DNA from: Hydnum rufescens UP504
Lineage: Eukaryota; Basidiomycota; Agaricomycetes; Cantharellales; Hydnaceae
Assembly: GCA_014904985.1 (NCBI GenBank)
Contig: MU129010.1
Coordinates: 150,667 to 214,666, forward strand
Direction of reading: 5' to 3'
DNA length: 64,000 nt
Shown: one piece after another, positions 12,412 through 23,689 of the stretch
How positions within the stretch are numbered: position 1 is the first letter of the stretch
Layout of the letters: each line of letters starts with the position of its first letter
The notes under the pieces: generated by a model
What the model was told of the DNA's origin: nothing
Seen by the model: only the letters and a program-made list of their open reading frames with translations
Database searches by the model: none
Program-made: the position numbers and the translations under genes

Positions 12412-12922
12412 ATGTTATGTTGGTCGTGGGGTCTAGCCGTTATCCTGCTTTCGTTCGTACTCGCAGTGGGCTTCTTGCTCCTTATCTTGTCCTGCGCATT
12501 ATTCCATAACTGGTTACCACTCCTTGTTGGTACGTGCCGATAGCTTGGCAATTGCTTCAATTGTATTTGACTGATCAAAATTGCTGATGTCTTTGGGCCA
12601 TTCCTATTCCTCAACCCTCGCCCATATTCTCTCTTCAGCCATGTCCTTCATACTTGCCCCTCTGCCTAACGCTCTGGCAGCCTCATGCGTGAGGACCTCG
12701 GAATTTTCTGCGGAATACGACACTACATCTCCTATCCTCGACTTTGGGCGATTTATGACGTCGTGCCTAGCCGTAACAGGGTTCGCGCTGCCCATCGCCC
12801 TCGCACATGCCCAAGTGATACATCCAGCCGCATCTGTCATGTCCATCATAGGGGGAGGGCTCGTGTACAGCACGATCACAGCGTATTCAGCAGTATTTGC
12901 AGACGAGGCCGATGAATTTTGA
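12412..12922 (+). CDS. VPS55: Vps55 family endosomal membrane protein
   Basis: A small integral membrane protein of late endosomes that works with Vps68 in traffic to the vacuole; the animal relative is the leptin-receptor overlapping transcript product. Exon 1 (12412-12529) encodes the first two helices around GLAVILLSFVLAVGFLLLIL and SCALFHNWLPLL. A 109-nt intron follows, and exon 2 (12639-12922) continues with MSFILAPLPNALA, YDTTSPILDFGRFMTS, VTGFALPIALAHA, MSIIGGGLVYSTIT and an acidic end, FADEADEF. The spliced product is 133 residues with four predicted helices, the normal family length. The ATG at 12412 is the only one giving the first helix in frame. It is convergent with TRS120, whose stop lies 190 bp away. 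Confidence 0.93.
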
Positions 12923-13112
12923 CGCAGGGTGGCTTGCCAACTTCGAATGAGTATCATGATTCACTGTACGATGTGCATGTGTGTTTGTATGTATTGTTTC
13001 GGTTTTTATTAATACGCCCTCGCTTCTCACAGCATTGGGGGAGAAACAAAATTCGTGATAATGATATGGAGGTAAATATTAAGTAAATACAACAAGGATA
13101 ATGCAACGACCT

Positions 13113-16100
13113 TCATCCAACGATAGCAGTCACAAAACTCGATGTCATTTGCTTCTCACGATCTGGTGGCGGTCGTCCGTCCTCGCCGACTTCGACAGCA
13201 TCAATTCGAAATTCAAACACCCCCTCGGCCATGAAACACACCCGCCAAGACTTCTGCGCTGACTGCGTTGGATTAAGCGATCCAACGTAGTTGTGCGTTA
13301 ATGATCCCTCCAAAAGGGCATGCTCCCCAAGGGTTGGCGGCACGAGTGAACAAGCCAGATTCAAGCTCCGTGGCGTATCTAAGGCCCGAACAAGACAAGT
13401 TAGATGGGGATGATAGAATCGAGAACCAGAGACCCAGCGTACCGTCATGTTACAGACGCTCGTTGTGAGATATACAGTTTCGTATGGCTTCACATGCCAT
13501 GTATCGCCGTGTCGCCGAACAATATTGGGCCCATGAGAACTCGTATCTAGAGTGGCATCCTCACTAGTCCCAGACCCTTCACTCTGAAAAATCAAATCGA
13601 GGGGGAACAAGTCCTTCCGTAATGCATCACGCATTGGCAGAGATAACCTCTGTCCTCTCAAAGACAAGGTACCTGTTCGCCCCGTTTCCGGCTACAAATC
13701 ATACACGACGCCATTAGGTCGACAGAAGTGACGCAGTTCAAGACCACTCACCTCGATCCATCGTCCGCTGATCGTTTGGAACAATTTCTCTCGATACCAG
13801 AAAAGATCACGCTGCACTAACTCCTCCTTAGGAGTCAAACGGTCTTTGGCAACCACAAATTGACGGTTCGATAGCGTTGGAATGGCTTTTGAGACTTCTT
13901 CAGACGATAGAGTAAATCGCTTAATGGGGAGGAGAAATCTAAAGAACCTAATATTGAGCAAACCCTTGAATAAAGCAAAGAAATGATCTACAGACCGACG
14001 TGTGGACCCGGGCAGGATCAAGCAAGTATTTGAGGCCGGAGGCGTATCTGCGATATGAGTAAATTGAGTGGCCTGATCTTACGTGGGGGCTGGACGTCAT
14101 CGTACCTTCCTGATGTCGCTCAATTGAGACTTGAAAAGGGGACCCGAACAAGTTACTGACGTCCATTGACACCAGGCAGTAGTCATCCGCGTTATCAATG
14201 CCTAGAAGTGCACTTCTATCTCGGTCATCGGCAAAAGCGGCGGTATCGAGGTGGGGAAGATTAGCGTAAGTTTTGAATGGTATAATGTCTAGGTTGTCGC
14301 ATTCTAGAGTATGATATACAGTGACATTGAGAGGATATGTGATCCGACGGGTGTGGAAGATCCCCGAGGGCCCAGAAGGTCGATCCACGTGCGCATATGA
14401 GAGTTGAATTGTGCCTTGGGTGCTGCAATCGATATTAGACATTACACAGGAAAGGTAGAATCGATGTGCTTCACCATCCGAGTTTACCGAAGCATGACAC
14501 TGTGATGATAGTTTTGTTCCCTGGCTCGATGGGCACCACTTGTGAAGGTGGATCCCACTGGAAGCAAGGTCGGTGAACAAGGTCGTATTCGGTTTCGTAG
14601 ACCTCTGCGACAGACAGGTTGCCATCAGCAAGACCTTGTTGAGCGGGCCCTATTGTCGAATCATCGAAGGCGAGTCTGTAGAAATCAACAGGAAGGGTGG
14701 AGATATTCTCAATGGTTAAATGGATCTTGGATCTGGATCACATTATGAGTGGACTCCATCAAAAAATTAGGGTACCTGGCACCCACATCTCCCCATCGTA
14801 TAGCACGAGGGCTCCCATAGTTAAAGATGATCTTCGGATTCGTAGCAAAGGCTGTTGGGGAACAACTTCGTAGTGCGAGAATTGCGGAGGCGAGCTATTC
14901 GCATTTCGTTTTGGCATCGTCGATACCTCCAATGAGGTACTCATTAGTGGGTTGGCATCCAAACCCCGGATTTGACACGTTCAAAGTGACCAGACTGCCG
15001 GGCACTTCGACTTGTTGAATACCGGTTGCCGTCTACAATTGGGAAGAGGAATTCACGAGGGATGCCTCCTGCCAGTTGTAATTGGCAGCCGCGAATGATG
15101 AGGGTCCCAGGCTCCAACGCAAGCCCAGTGAGGGTCAGTGTATGCTGCGAATTGGCGGGGATCACCACTGAGACTGGTTGGGTATGAAACGGGATGCCAG
15201 ATGTACTACAACGAAGATCCATTATCAGATGCATGGTTCAACAACAGGTAGTACGGTACCTTAAAATCAGGTATTGGATGTCGAAATCAAACATGTACGG
15301 ATTGCGGAGAGCAACAACGAATTCAATGGACTCGTTCTGCACAAGGACCTGAACGCCACAAAATAGGATGAATAGTTGATACAACGCAAAGTTCAAGGCA
15401 CAACATTCCTGTGAGGTGGCCGCTTTCTTCCCGGCGGGGTGATATAAGAAGGGACTTCCGGGTAAAGTGATAGAGGGACGTTTTGAATGGTGTCCTTCTA
15501 AATGTTGTCGGAGGTGTTCGGATGGTAATCGAGGCAGAGGCAACCTGGGAGGAGGTTTGGTGTGAAGTTCACTTCTATAATTCACGTATGACAAGCACAA
15601 GACGCACGGTAATACCTCGATGCTCACAATTGGCGCCTCGGCCCAAAATTCGGCTCGTAGGTTTACCCCCCTACGTCGCAAGGTGCTGATGCCACGTAGG
15701 GCGACTGAATAGAGATGATATTGTTCGTTGGCAGTTAGGAACTTGTGCAACGTCTTAAGAGTCGATAGCGAGAATTGGACGACGCTGGCATGATCTATGG
15801 AAATTCCAACGCGTGACAATGAACAGCTTTACCTCCGGAATCCGAGACCACTGACCTGGAAGTGCTTCGGCGACAGCAACGGTCTCTCGCACGACTCCGA
15901 TCTGGAGCTCTGGCCATCCAAAGTGAGGTCTCCCCGTCAACATATCCGTTGGTTCGAGAGGCCCGATAGGATGGCTCCCTTGAGTGGTAGGGGCTTCAGA
16001 CGCTACGTCCATGACCCGTATGCACGCTATATCCACGCCATATACCTCCGCAATGCACTTCGCCAAACGCACAATACTGATATTTCCCTCGACATCCTCT

Positions 16101-18028
16101 GTTTCCCGCACACCAAGAGCACCACTGACGCTCTGGCCAGTATCACGATCCTTGTCACGGTCTCGGTCGAAGAGATAGATCTTGGACTCGTTGGAAAGAC
16201 TTTCTCGTCCGAGATTACTACGATGCTCATCGCGTCCACAGACAATGAGGTCCATGATGGCGGCCTGCACTTCCCTCAACACCAATGCCTCCTTGCGTTT
16301 AAACCCTATGCATGAATATAGCGAAGCGAGCGTCGAAAAAATGCGTATTTGATCTGGCTGCTGAAGATGCATGAGAAAGGGACCATGTGCTTGTGAGAGA
16401 GTCATTGAAATGTCTGATCTAGTAATCGAAGAAAGGGTTGTCATGCGATATAATGTCGATGAAGACGGTCTGTCGGGAGAAAAGTTGTCGGAACACCAGT
16501 GGTGAGCATCATCGAAATCGAGAGTGGGTTCCAACCCTTCGAACTCCAAATAGAAAAGAGAAAACGACTGTATCGTAGGACAGCATCGGTATACAACAAA
16601 ACAATTGAAGCAGCTTCAGCATCAGCAGCTGGAACGGGCGTAGGAGTCGTGGGTGTGGCACGTGAGTATAAGTTGATGGCTTGGCCCATTTTGTCCGATA
16701 TATTGGCCCAAGGATCACCGAGAGCATTCCCAACGAGAGATGTGTGCTATAGTTGAGAATAATGAGAGAGAGAGGGGACTCCAGTACCTAAATATGCTTA
16801 CTAAAGAGTCTCCAGCAGACCAAGCCTCTAGAACCTCAATGATACACTGACCTTCAAGGGCTGAAGCATTCCAAATTGAGTCTTGTTGCGTCCGGAATAG
16901 GGATATTGCTTCTGTGTACCTTGAGATGAAATGGTAAGCACTTTGAATCACTTTAACAATGAGGAGTACGAGAATCACCAAATGTTTGCCTCACCGAGCT
17001 TTCCGGCCAGGAGGCATAAGTCTCCAATGATTTTTGAAAGCCGTCCATTAGACGGGCCTACACTACTGGCACGTTTCTTGGCATTGGTGATCCCGAAACG
17101 CTGGGGGGTGGAGGCTCCGGAATGAGACCCAACACCAGTTCCCCCTCGAGATAATCCATTGGTGCTGAGGTCCGGAAATGTCGATGAACGCGTGACAACA
17201 CCAGGAGTAAGCGTGCCCATTTACTCTCCCGTACTCATTTGTAGGCTTTATAATGAACCTATTGCTAGAAGATGGAAAAGTAGTCGATGATACCGCGGGT
17301 AGTAAGCGGCTCATAATTGCTTCCATGCCCTCTGCGGATTCCACGGTACGGACCTGACCCTTCTTAGTCCACTGGTCTGTATTAACTGATAACACTAAAG
17401 TCGGACTCACCAATGCCGGAAATTCAGCAAGTATGTCATGACACAGCTCGGCTAGGAGGGTCCCGACATACACCTGCTTATTTTTCATTAAGCTCGGAAT
17501 AGTTACGAGCTCTGGTATAGAGGGTCCGAGATCCAAGTTGACATTTCCCTCCCCCTCTTCAAACGCGAAACATTTGGAAGCGAATGGGAATGGAGAATCT
17601 GGTGGGAATAATGACACGAGCGTGGCCTTGAACTGGGCAACAATGGAGAAAGTTGCATCTTGAGCAGAATCAGCGATTCCAATAACACCCAATGGAAATG
17701 ACGACATTCGGAAGAGAGAAAAGACATTATGCCATGTTGGTGGCGGATGGGTGATGTAACTGAGGTGCAGGTGCCCGGATGATAGTGGTGACGGTATGAA
17801 GCGGTCTACAGCGCCGTGCAATTAGAATGGGTTCTTTTTAACGCATATAGAGGGATGAGCCGGCGCACTTTTGTCCTCTCGAGGATCTGGGGGAATGTCA
17901 CCTAGACGAATGTGCCCAAAGGATCGCACAAGGCCAGCATATTTTTCAAAAGCAGAACGACGAATGGGGCCAACAGGAATAAGGAGTATTCGTATTTGGG
18001 CCAAAGATGCAAACGGACCAGTTTCCAT
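13113..18028 (-). CDS. TRS120: TRAPP II complex subunit Trs120 (TRAPPC9)
   Basis: A large cytosolic subunit of the TRAPP II tethering complex, which activates Rab GTPases at the trans-Golgi. The start at 18028 gives METGPFASLAQIRILLIPVG followed by RSFGHIRLGDIPPD, the characteristic N-terminus. After an intron come SGHLHLSYITHPPPTWHNVF and FPLGVIGIADSAQ. Further on are the linker RGGTGVGSHSGASTPQRFG, the helical part RYTEAISLFRTQQDS/WNASALEGQCIIEVLEAW, and C-terminal beta-rich pieces such as VVPQQPLLRIRRSSLTMGA. The stop is at 13113. The 4.9 kb span with more than ten short introns fits the family's usual 1,200-1,400 residues. I checked landmarks, not every splice junction. It is head-to-head with DPM2 and tail-to-tail with VPS55. 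Confidence 0.9.
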
Positions 18029-18055
18029 GGGAAGGACCCACTAGTGCTGCCCCCG
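18029..18055. promoter_or_regulatory. Very short divergent intergenic region (TRS120/DPM2)
   Basis: The proposed start codons of TRS120 (minus strand) and DPM2 (plus strand) are only 27 bp apart, so the two genes must share overlapping 5' regions. The DPM2 start is the less certain one, because it depends on a 4-codon first exon before a 143-nt intron. If that exon is wrong, the true distance is somewhat larger. Confidence 0.35.
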
Positions 18056-18542
18056 ATGAACGCGCCCGTATGCAACAGCGGGGCGGCAAGTCCCGCTCAC
18101 AACTGTATTAGCTGAAGTGCTTTGACACGTCGTTTAATTGTACTCTGGACCCTACTACATGGCAAGCCCGGCCATATTCGAATCACAGAAACGATCTAAA
18201 TCCCTCTCAGACCTCCAGTGATAAAGCGGTCGGTGCTCTCGCACTTCTGGTGGCAGCCATCGTATTTATATACTACACTCTTTGGGCAATCATTCTTGTA
18301 CGGTGTCTGCACTTTCCATGTTATAGCGCTCTGACAGACAGACCCATATGGTCTTTGCTCTCTAGCCATTCTTTCCACCGACACACTCCATACATGATTA
18401 TTTCCCTGAACGAGAGTGGGCGGTACGCATACCAGCATTAATTCTTGTCGTTGGTCTGGCTGCGGTGGGGTCTTTTGTCGGGTCAGTATTGATCAAGGAA
18501 GGGCGGAAACGTCGTGCAAAAGATGCGGTGAAACGGGCTTGA
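18056..18542 (+). CDS. DPM2: Dolichol-phosphate mannose synthase regulatory subunit (DPM2)
   Basis: A tiny ER membrane protein that stabilises the catalytic subunit of dolichol-phosphate-mannose synthase, and so supports N-glycosylation, O-mannosylation and GPI anchors. The model has three exons: 18056-18067 (MNAP), 18211-18297 and 18366-18542. The spliced product of 91 residues reads SDKAVGALALLVAAIVFIYY, TLWAIILPFFPPTHSIHDYF, PEREWAVRIPALILVVGLA, then GSFVGSVLIKEG and a basic tail ending KDAVKRA. That gives two membrane helices around a short luminal loop, exactly as in the family, including the PFFPP/HSIHDYF region. It was missed by simple ORF calling because introns split it. The first exon is the weak point; exons 2 and 3 are firm. 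Confidence 0.9.
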
Positions 18543-18734
18543 TGACTAGTGGCGAAGGATAATTTCACGTATTTATGCGCGCCTATTTCGATGGTTGTGT
18601 TTTGTTAGGGCGCTTCTTTTTCCTCTGGCTTTCTGCGTTCCCGGGCGATTCATTCCAAGCGTCCTCCGTTATGCTTAGTTTAATATTTATCTGGTATCTG
18701 CACGTGCTTTGTTGGGTCTGAACTTGACCTTGAC

Positions 18735-19817
18735 ATGGACACGCCTTTGTTTGAAGCGAAAAATCTCAGCTGGTCTAAGCTCCCCGGGCACGTTGTATTC
18801 TCTAGTAAGTTCGCGCCCAATCAAAAAAGGGTGAATGGCTGGTGATTGCCTGTGGCTTGCAATACCTGAAGATGTCAGTTTCTCTATCAAATCTGGCGAT
18901 ATCCTCGTCCTCACCGGAAAATCCGGGGCTGGGTACACAAATAAGAATGATGGTTGTACTTCTCTGCTGCAGCTGAATAATCTCGAATGCCCAGGAAGTC
19001 TACACTTCTCAAGTGCCTCGCTCATATGAATGTTTACGAGGGTGAAATATTTTTACATGGACAGTGAGTAAACCAGTGCCATATGGGCTTGTCTTCTCAT
19101 TCAAACTTGCATTCTCACGTAGGCCGCCCAAAGCATACGGTGCGCACCAGTCAATTGTCCTGGGACGCAGCAAAATGGCCTCTTACCGAGCCTGCTTCGG
19201 CAGGCATCCCTTCCTTTCGAACTCGTGTCCTGTACATCCCCCAGCGACCCGCCCTCCTTCCAGGCTCACCGCGAGCTTTCCACAACATAGTACACAATTT
19301 CGCGTCTCGCAAACAGGCTAGTTCCCTCGATTATTCGGCCCTCTCCCACTGGATGACATTAACCCCATTATAGAGTGGAGCGGATCCCGAAGAACATATG
19401 TCGTCTGCGGCGTACATAGCCTCGCTATGGGGGATAGAGGACGAACTATGGGATCGAGACTGGGGAAATCTGAGTGGTGGCGAGGCTCAGCGACTCGCAC
19501 TCGCAATCGGCCTCGGTATTCAGGGAACTGAAATTTTACTGTTAGATGGTGCGTCAAGTTCAGGGTGACACCGTCGTTTGTCTGATCCCTTCCATGACAT
19601 GATTGATTACCCTTCAAAACCTTCAGAGCCGACAAGCGCCCTAGATATTGGATCTGCGGGAGCCGTCGAGAAGTATATTACTGCTTTGCCCAAATCGGTC
19701 AACTCCAGTATTCAAGCGATCGTATGGATTACACACTCGGCAGAACAAGCTGCGGCGGTTGGTACCAGACGGCTTTGCATGCAGGACGGTGGAGCCGTAG
19801 AAGTACTTGTGGCATAG
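18735..19817 (+). CDS. Small ABC-type ATPase (ATP-binding cassette alone)
   Basis: A stand-alone nucleotide-binding domain of the ABC superfamily with no membrane part, resembling bacterial-type cassette ATPases. The spliced frame starts MDTPLFEAKNLSWSKLPGH. It has Walker A as LTGKSGAGKSTLLKCLAHMN, assembled across an intron, then GEIFLHGQPPKAYG and RVLYIPQRPALLPGSP. The signature motif reads NLSGGEAQRLALAIGLG, Walker B is ILLLDEPTSALD across another intron, and the switch His lies in IVWITHSAEQA. The introns at 18805-18871 and at the two motif junctions fit perfectly. The junction after HNFASRK (around 19320-19374) does not resolve into frame with consensus splice sites, so there may be another indel there. 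The transport partner, if any, is not in this window. Confidence 0.85.
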
Positions 19818-20205
19818 TCCTTGGGTTTCTCCCCGCTGGTCCTGAACAATTGGTACACTACAACAGGGGGGGAAGAATTCGATGCGTCCAGAATCTGACA
19901 TTCATGAGATTTCCTAACATGTTCGAATGGGCAACTATGGACAATTTTGCGATAGATCACGAGGAAGGAAACGAAAGGTGTAGATCTTGAAAGCAACGCA
20001 TAAGGGCAAAGCAGGGTATCGTATTCTGCGGATTCTACAACGTTGGCTCATCTGCCTCTGCAATTCACTATTCATATCGATTCAGCACAAGGGCGACAAT
20101 GAACCATTGGAACCGAGCTCACCGCTAAATATCTCAGGTTACATTGAATCAACGAAAGCGGGAAAGCCACCCGGGACCCCGGGTGAAGTTACAGGGAGTA
20201 TTGTA
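19818..20205. other. Intergenic, convergent 3' ends
   Basis: About 390 bp between the ABC ATPase stop and the stop of the minus-strand coiled-coil gene. I see no gene, repeat or RNA structure. Confidence 0.5.
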
Positions 20206-21579
20206 TTACCAGTCTGGAGCTTTCGCGGCATTGTGAGCGGCCCATTCATCAATAATGTCGTTGTCACCAGTGGAACTTAGTGATAATTCTGGGAGTCGCG
20301 GGGGCTCATCCTGGTCCTTCTTTTCTTTTGGCGGATTCGGATTTTTCTTTGACTTCGACTTCGGTGCAGACTTTGATCCGGACTTGGGAGTGGATTTGTT
20401 GCCCCGAGTGCCCTCCTTGTCATTGGGCTGGTCGTCCGCAGCCCATACATTTTCTGCTTCCACCGGGTTCGAAGAGTCCCATGCATCATCAACTACGAGA
20501 TTCGAGGCATTCGGGGCACCCCATGTATCATCGTCTGCGTTCGACGAGTGATTTCCTGAATACACAACGATAAGGGAGCCAATGTGAGCACGTGAGACCA
20601 ACGACGATATGATCAGGAGCACAGACCACGTCCTTTCGACCTCGGCTCCTTTCCTGATTGTCTATCTTTCTTGTTCGAGTCCCATTCGCGCTGGGCCATT
20701 CGCGCCAGCTTCCTTTTGGCATTCTCCTCCCTACAGTTCCAATCGTTAGCATGACACGGAAGACGGCTCGAGCAGAGACAAACGCCGACGATACGCGCCT
20801 CTCTGCATTGAGGTCAGCCTGTATCTGACGCTGAGCAGCCTCGTGTGCACGCTGTTCCTCGCGCATCTTTGCCTGCTTCTCTCGTTCGGCTGCCAACTGA
20901 ATGTTAAACGCGTCCTCGTCCGCTTCTATACGCTCCCGCTAGTGATTGCCCAATCAGTCAACGAACATCTGCAATCCGTGAATAGGAGGGTGCGCGCACT
21001 TGTTCTCTAATCCTGTCGTTCTGGAGCTTCATGCGCGCCATAACAGCCGCAAGCTGCTCTGTGGACATTTTCTCCTACACGAACAATTTGACGGTGAGGG
21101 GAGGTGCCAATTAGCCTCGATCCGCTAAGGGTGTATAGATAAAGGTCACTGACCTTCCTCGGTCCCTCAGGGCGAACATAAGTTACTCCTTTAGATTTAG
21201 TCGGCGTTCCCGACTCGTCGTCCTTCGGCACTTTGGGTTCTTTGGGTGCTCCAGATTTTTTCGGCTTACTCGCCACTTTCTCCTTCGCGCCTGCGTTGTC
21301 TCCGGCTCCAGTTCCCCAATCTGCTTCACTAGATTTGACGACACCCCATCCAGAGTCATCGGGTGCTTCATCCCACGTAGGCTGCGGTGCATCATCCCAG
21401 GATGGCTCATGGACGGCCTCTGAGGAAACAGCGTTAGGATTGCCCTCGCCGTCTTCGAGATCTTCCGGACGGACAACGCGAGGCCTGGACGGTTCATCTG
21501 ACGCATGTGACGCTTCTGACTGCGTCGATGGGGTCGATGGTCTATCCGGTGCTTCACCAATGTCAAGCGTCGACGACAT
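20206..21579 (-). CDS. Conserved coiled-coil protein, function unknown
   Basis: The start at 21579 gives MSSTLDIGEAPDRPSTPSTQ, a disordered acidic N-terminus with Trp-containing repeats (SWDDAPQPTWDEAPDDSGWG). A Lys/Pro-rich stretch (KKSGAPKEPKVPKDD) and VTYVRPEGPRK come next. A predicted long helix follows across two introns: STEQLAAVMARMKLQNDRIR, then ERIEADEDAFNIQLAAEREK and EEQRAHEAAQRQIQADLNAE. The C-terminal third is again acidic and Lys-rich and ends DEWAAHNAAKAPDW before the stop at 20206. A highly charged central coiled coil between disordered arms resembles fungal nucleic-acid- or ribosome-associated proteins, but I cannot name the family. It is head-to-head with PGK1, with about 130 bp between the starts. 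Confidence 0.75.
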
Positions 21580-21712
21580 GTTTGATGTTCGTGTGTGACC
21601 GTGACTGTCACGTTTGTGTGACCGCCATCGATCCAATTTTTCGATTATCCCGATCTCGTAATTATAACCCTTGCCTCTCTGCTCGCGGCCTTGCTGACGT
21701 TTCCAAGGAACC

Positions 21713-23419
21713 ATGTCTCTCTCCAAGAAGCTTACCATTACAGATCTCCCCAACGACGCTTTCAGGCATGTAGCTGCTTCGACAGGTTTCGTCGATTGCC
21801 ATTAACGAGTCGCTTTACAGCGGGAAACGGGTTCTTATCCGCGTAGACTTCAATGTACCTCTTCAAGAAGGAAAAATTACCAATCCAGCAGTGAGTAGTA
21901 ACCAGATGACGATGGGACACCTTTCTGCATGGCTGTCCATCAGAGAATAGTTGGTGCACTCCCTACCATAAAGCACGCTCTGGATAAGGGTGAGGATGTC
22001 ACTTTCATCCTTTTTTCAAATGACATACTCATTTCCCGCACCCCGAAGGCGCCGCTGCTGTTATCCTCGTCTCCCACCTTGGCCGTCCCGATGGCAAAGT
22101 CGTCGAGAAATACAGTCTCAAACCAGTTGCCGCAGAACTCTCCATATTACTTTCGAAGGAAGTCATCTTCCTTAACGACAGCGTTGGCCCGGAGGTTGAA
22201 TCTCGCGTGAAGGCCGCCCCATCTGGATCCGTAATTCTCTTGGAAAATGTACGGTTCCATCTCGAAGAGGAAGGATCTACAAAGGACAAAGACGGGAAGA
22301 AGACGAAAGCAGACCCTGCCTCTGTCGCTAAGTTCAGGGAGGACCTGACCGCACTGGGCGACATCTACATAAACGATGCTTTCGGTACTGCGCACCGCGC
22401 ACACTCTTCTGTTGTCGGTATTAAGCTTCCCCAGCGTGCGGCGGGCTTCCTCATGAAGAAGGAACTCGAGTACTTCGCCAAGGCACTCGAAAATCCCGAA
22501 CGCCCCTTCCTTGCTATTCTCGGTGGAGCAAAGGTGTCCGATAAGATCCAACTCATCGAGAATCTTATCGATAAAGTAGACTCGCTCATTATCTGTGGTG
22601 GGATGGCCTTCACCTTCAAGAAGACCTTGGACAACATCTCTGTGCGTTTAGAGCTAAGGGCTTGCTATCAAACCAGGCACCTGGGTTAAGTATTGTGTCT
22701 CCCACCAGATCGGAAAGTCGCTCTTCGATGAGGCGGGTTCTCAGAAGGTCGCATCGTTAGTCGAAAAAGCCAAGAAAAACAACGTCAAGCTCGTCTTCCC
22801 TGTCGATTACGTGACGGCTGACAAGTTTGACAAGGACGCGAAGGTGCGGGCAACCCCGATTATATCCATATTTATATTTCGGTCCCCTGAACGGTTCTGG
22901 TTCTCGTTGACATAGACTGCCGCGGCCACTGACGAACAAGGCATTCCGGACGATTGGATGGGTCTGGATGCGGGCCCCAACAGTCGCAAACTCTTCCATG
23001 AAGCTGTTCTTCAAGCCAAGACAATCCTCTGGAATGGGTACGCCACCCCTCGTTCCCTTCGCTATAGCACCGTTGATATTTAGTTTCCCCTTTGATTCGC
23101 TTCAGTCCCCCCGGTGTGTTCGAATTCCCCGCATTCGCCGAGGGTTCCAAGGCACTATTGGACTCCAATATCGAGGCTGCATCTCAAGGCGCCACGGTGA
23201 TCGTGGGGGCGGCGATACAGCTACCGTTGTCGCCAATTACAATTCGGAAGATAAATTGAGCCATGTCAGCACCGGCGGAGGAGCTAGCCTGGAACTTTTG
23301 GAAGGAAAGGTGTGTCCACTACGATTTTCCATGATCAAATGGAGCCAGGCTAGATTGCTAACCATCGATGACCTCTATTCAAGGTCCTCCCTGGTGTTGC
23401 TGAGCTTAGCGAGAAATGA
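21713..23419 (+). CDS. PGK1: Phosphoglycerate kinase, with one frame break
   Basis: The glycolytic enzyme that transfers a phosphate from 1,3-bisphosphoglycerate to ADP, in the cytosol. Exons read [129 protein letters not shown] nucleotide site residues in [20 protein letters not shown] and [14 protein letters not shown], then [11 protein letters not shown] and a stop at 23417-23419. There are about seven introns. The first is a GC-AG intron (donor GCATGT directly after TTTCAG), the only choice that keeps frame. In the invariant GGGDT loop the G run at 23205-23209 is one base short, which shifts the frame. Because this enzyme is normally essential and single-copy, a sequencing error is more likely than a real mutation. 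Confidence 0.93.
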
Positions 23420-23689
23420 AAGAGGCTGTCGAGTGGGAGATCGAATGAGCTCGAATTATCAATGTGATCTGGATATAATATTAGTGCACCCATGTAACAT
23501 CACATGCAGCTAGTAGAAGGAAAGCGAAAAATAACAGCCCTTGAGCTCTTCACTTTCCGCATAATAAACGTAGACAAACTTTCAGCGGAAAATACCACAG
23601 GAGCAAGACGATGGAAATACACGCGTGAAGGATGAATGGGACCAAGAAATATTGCTGGGATTATCAATGAATGCACAGCACCCCAGGAG

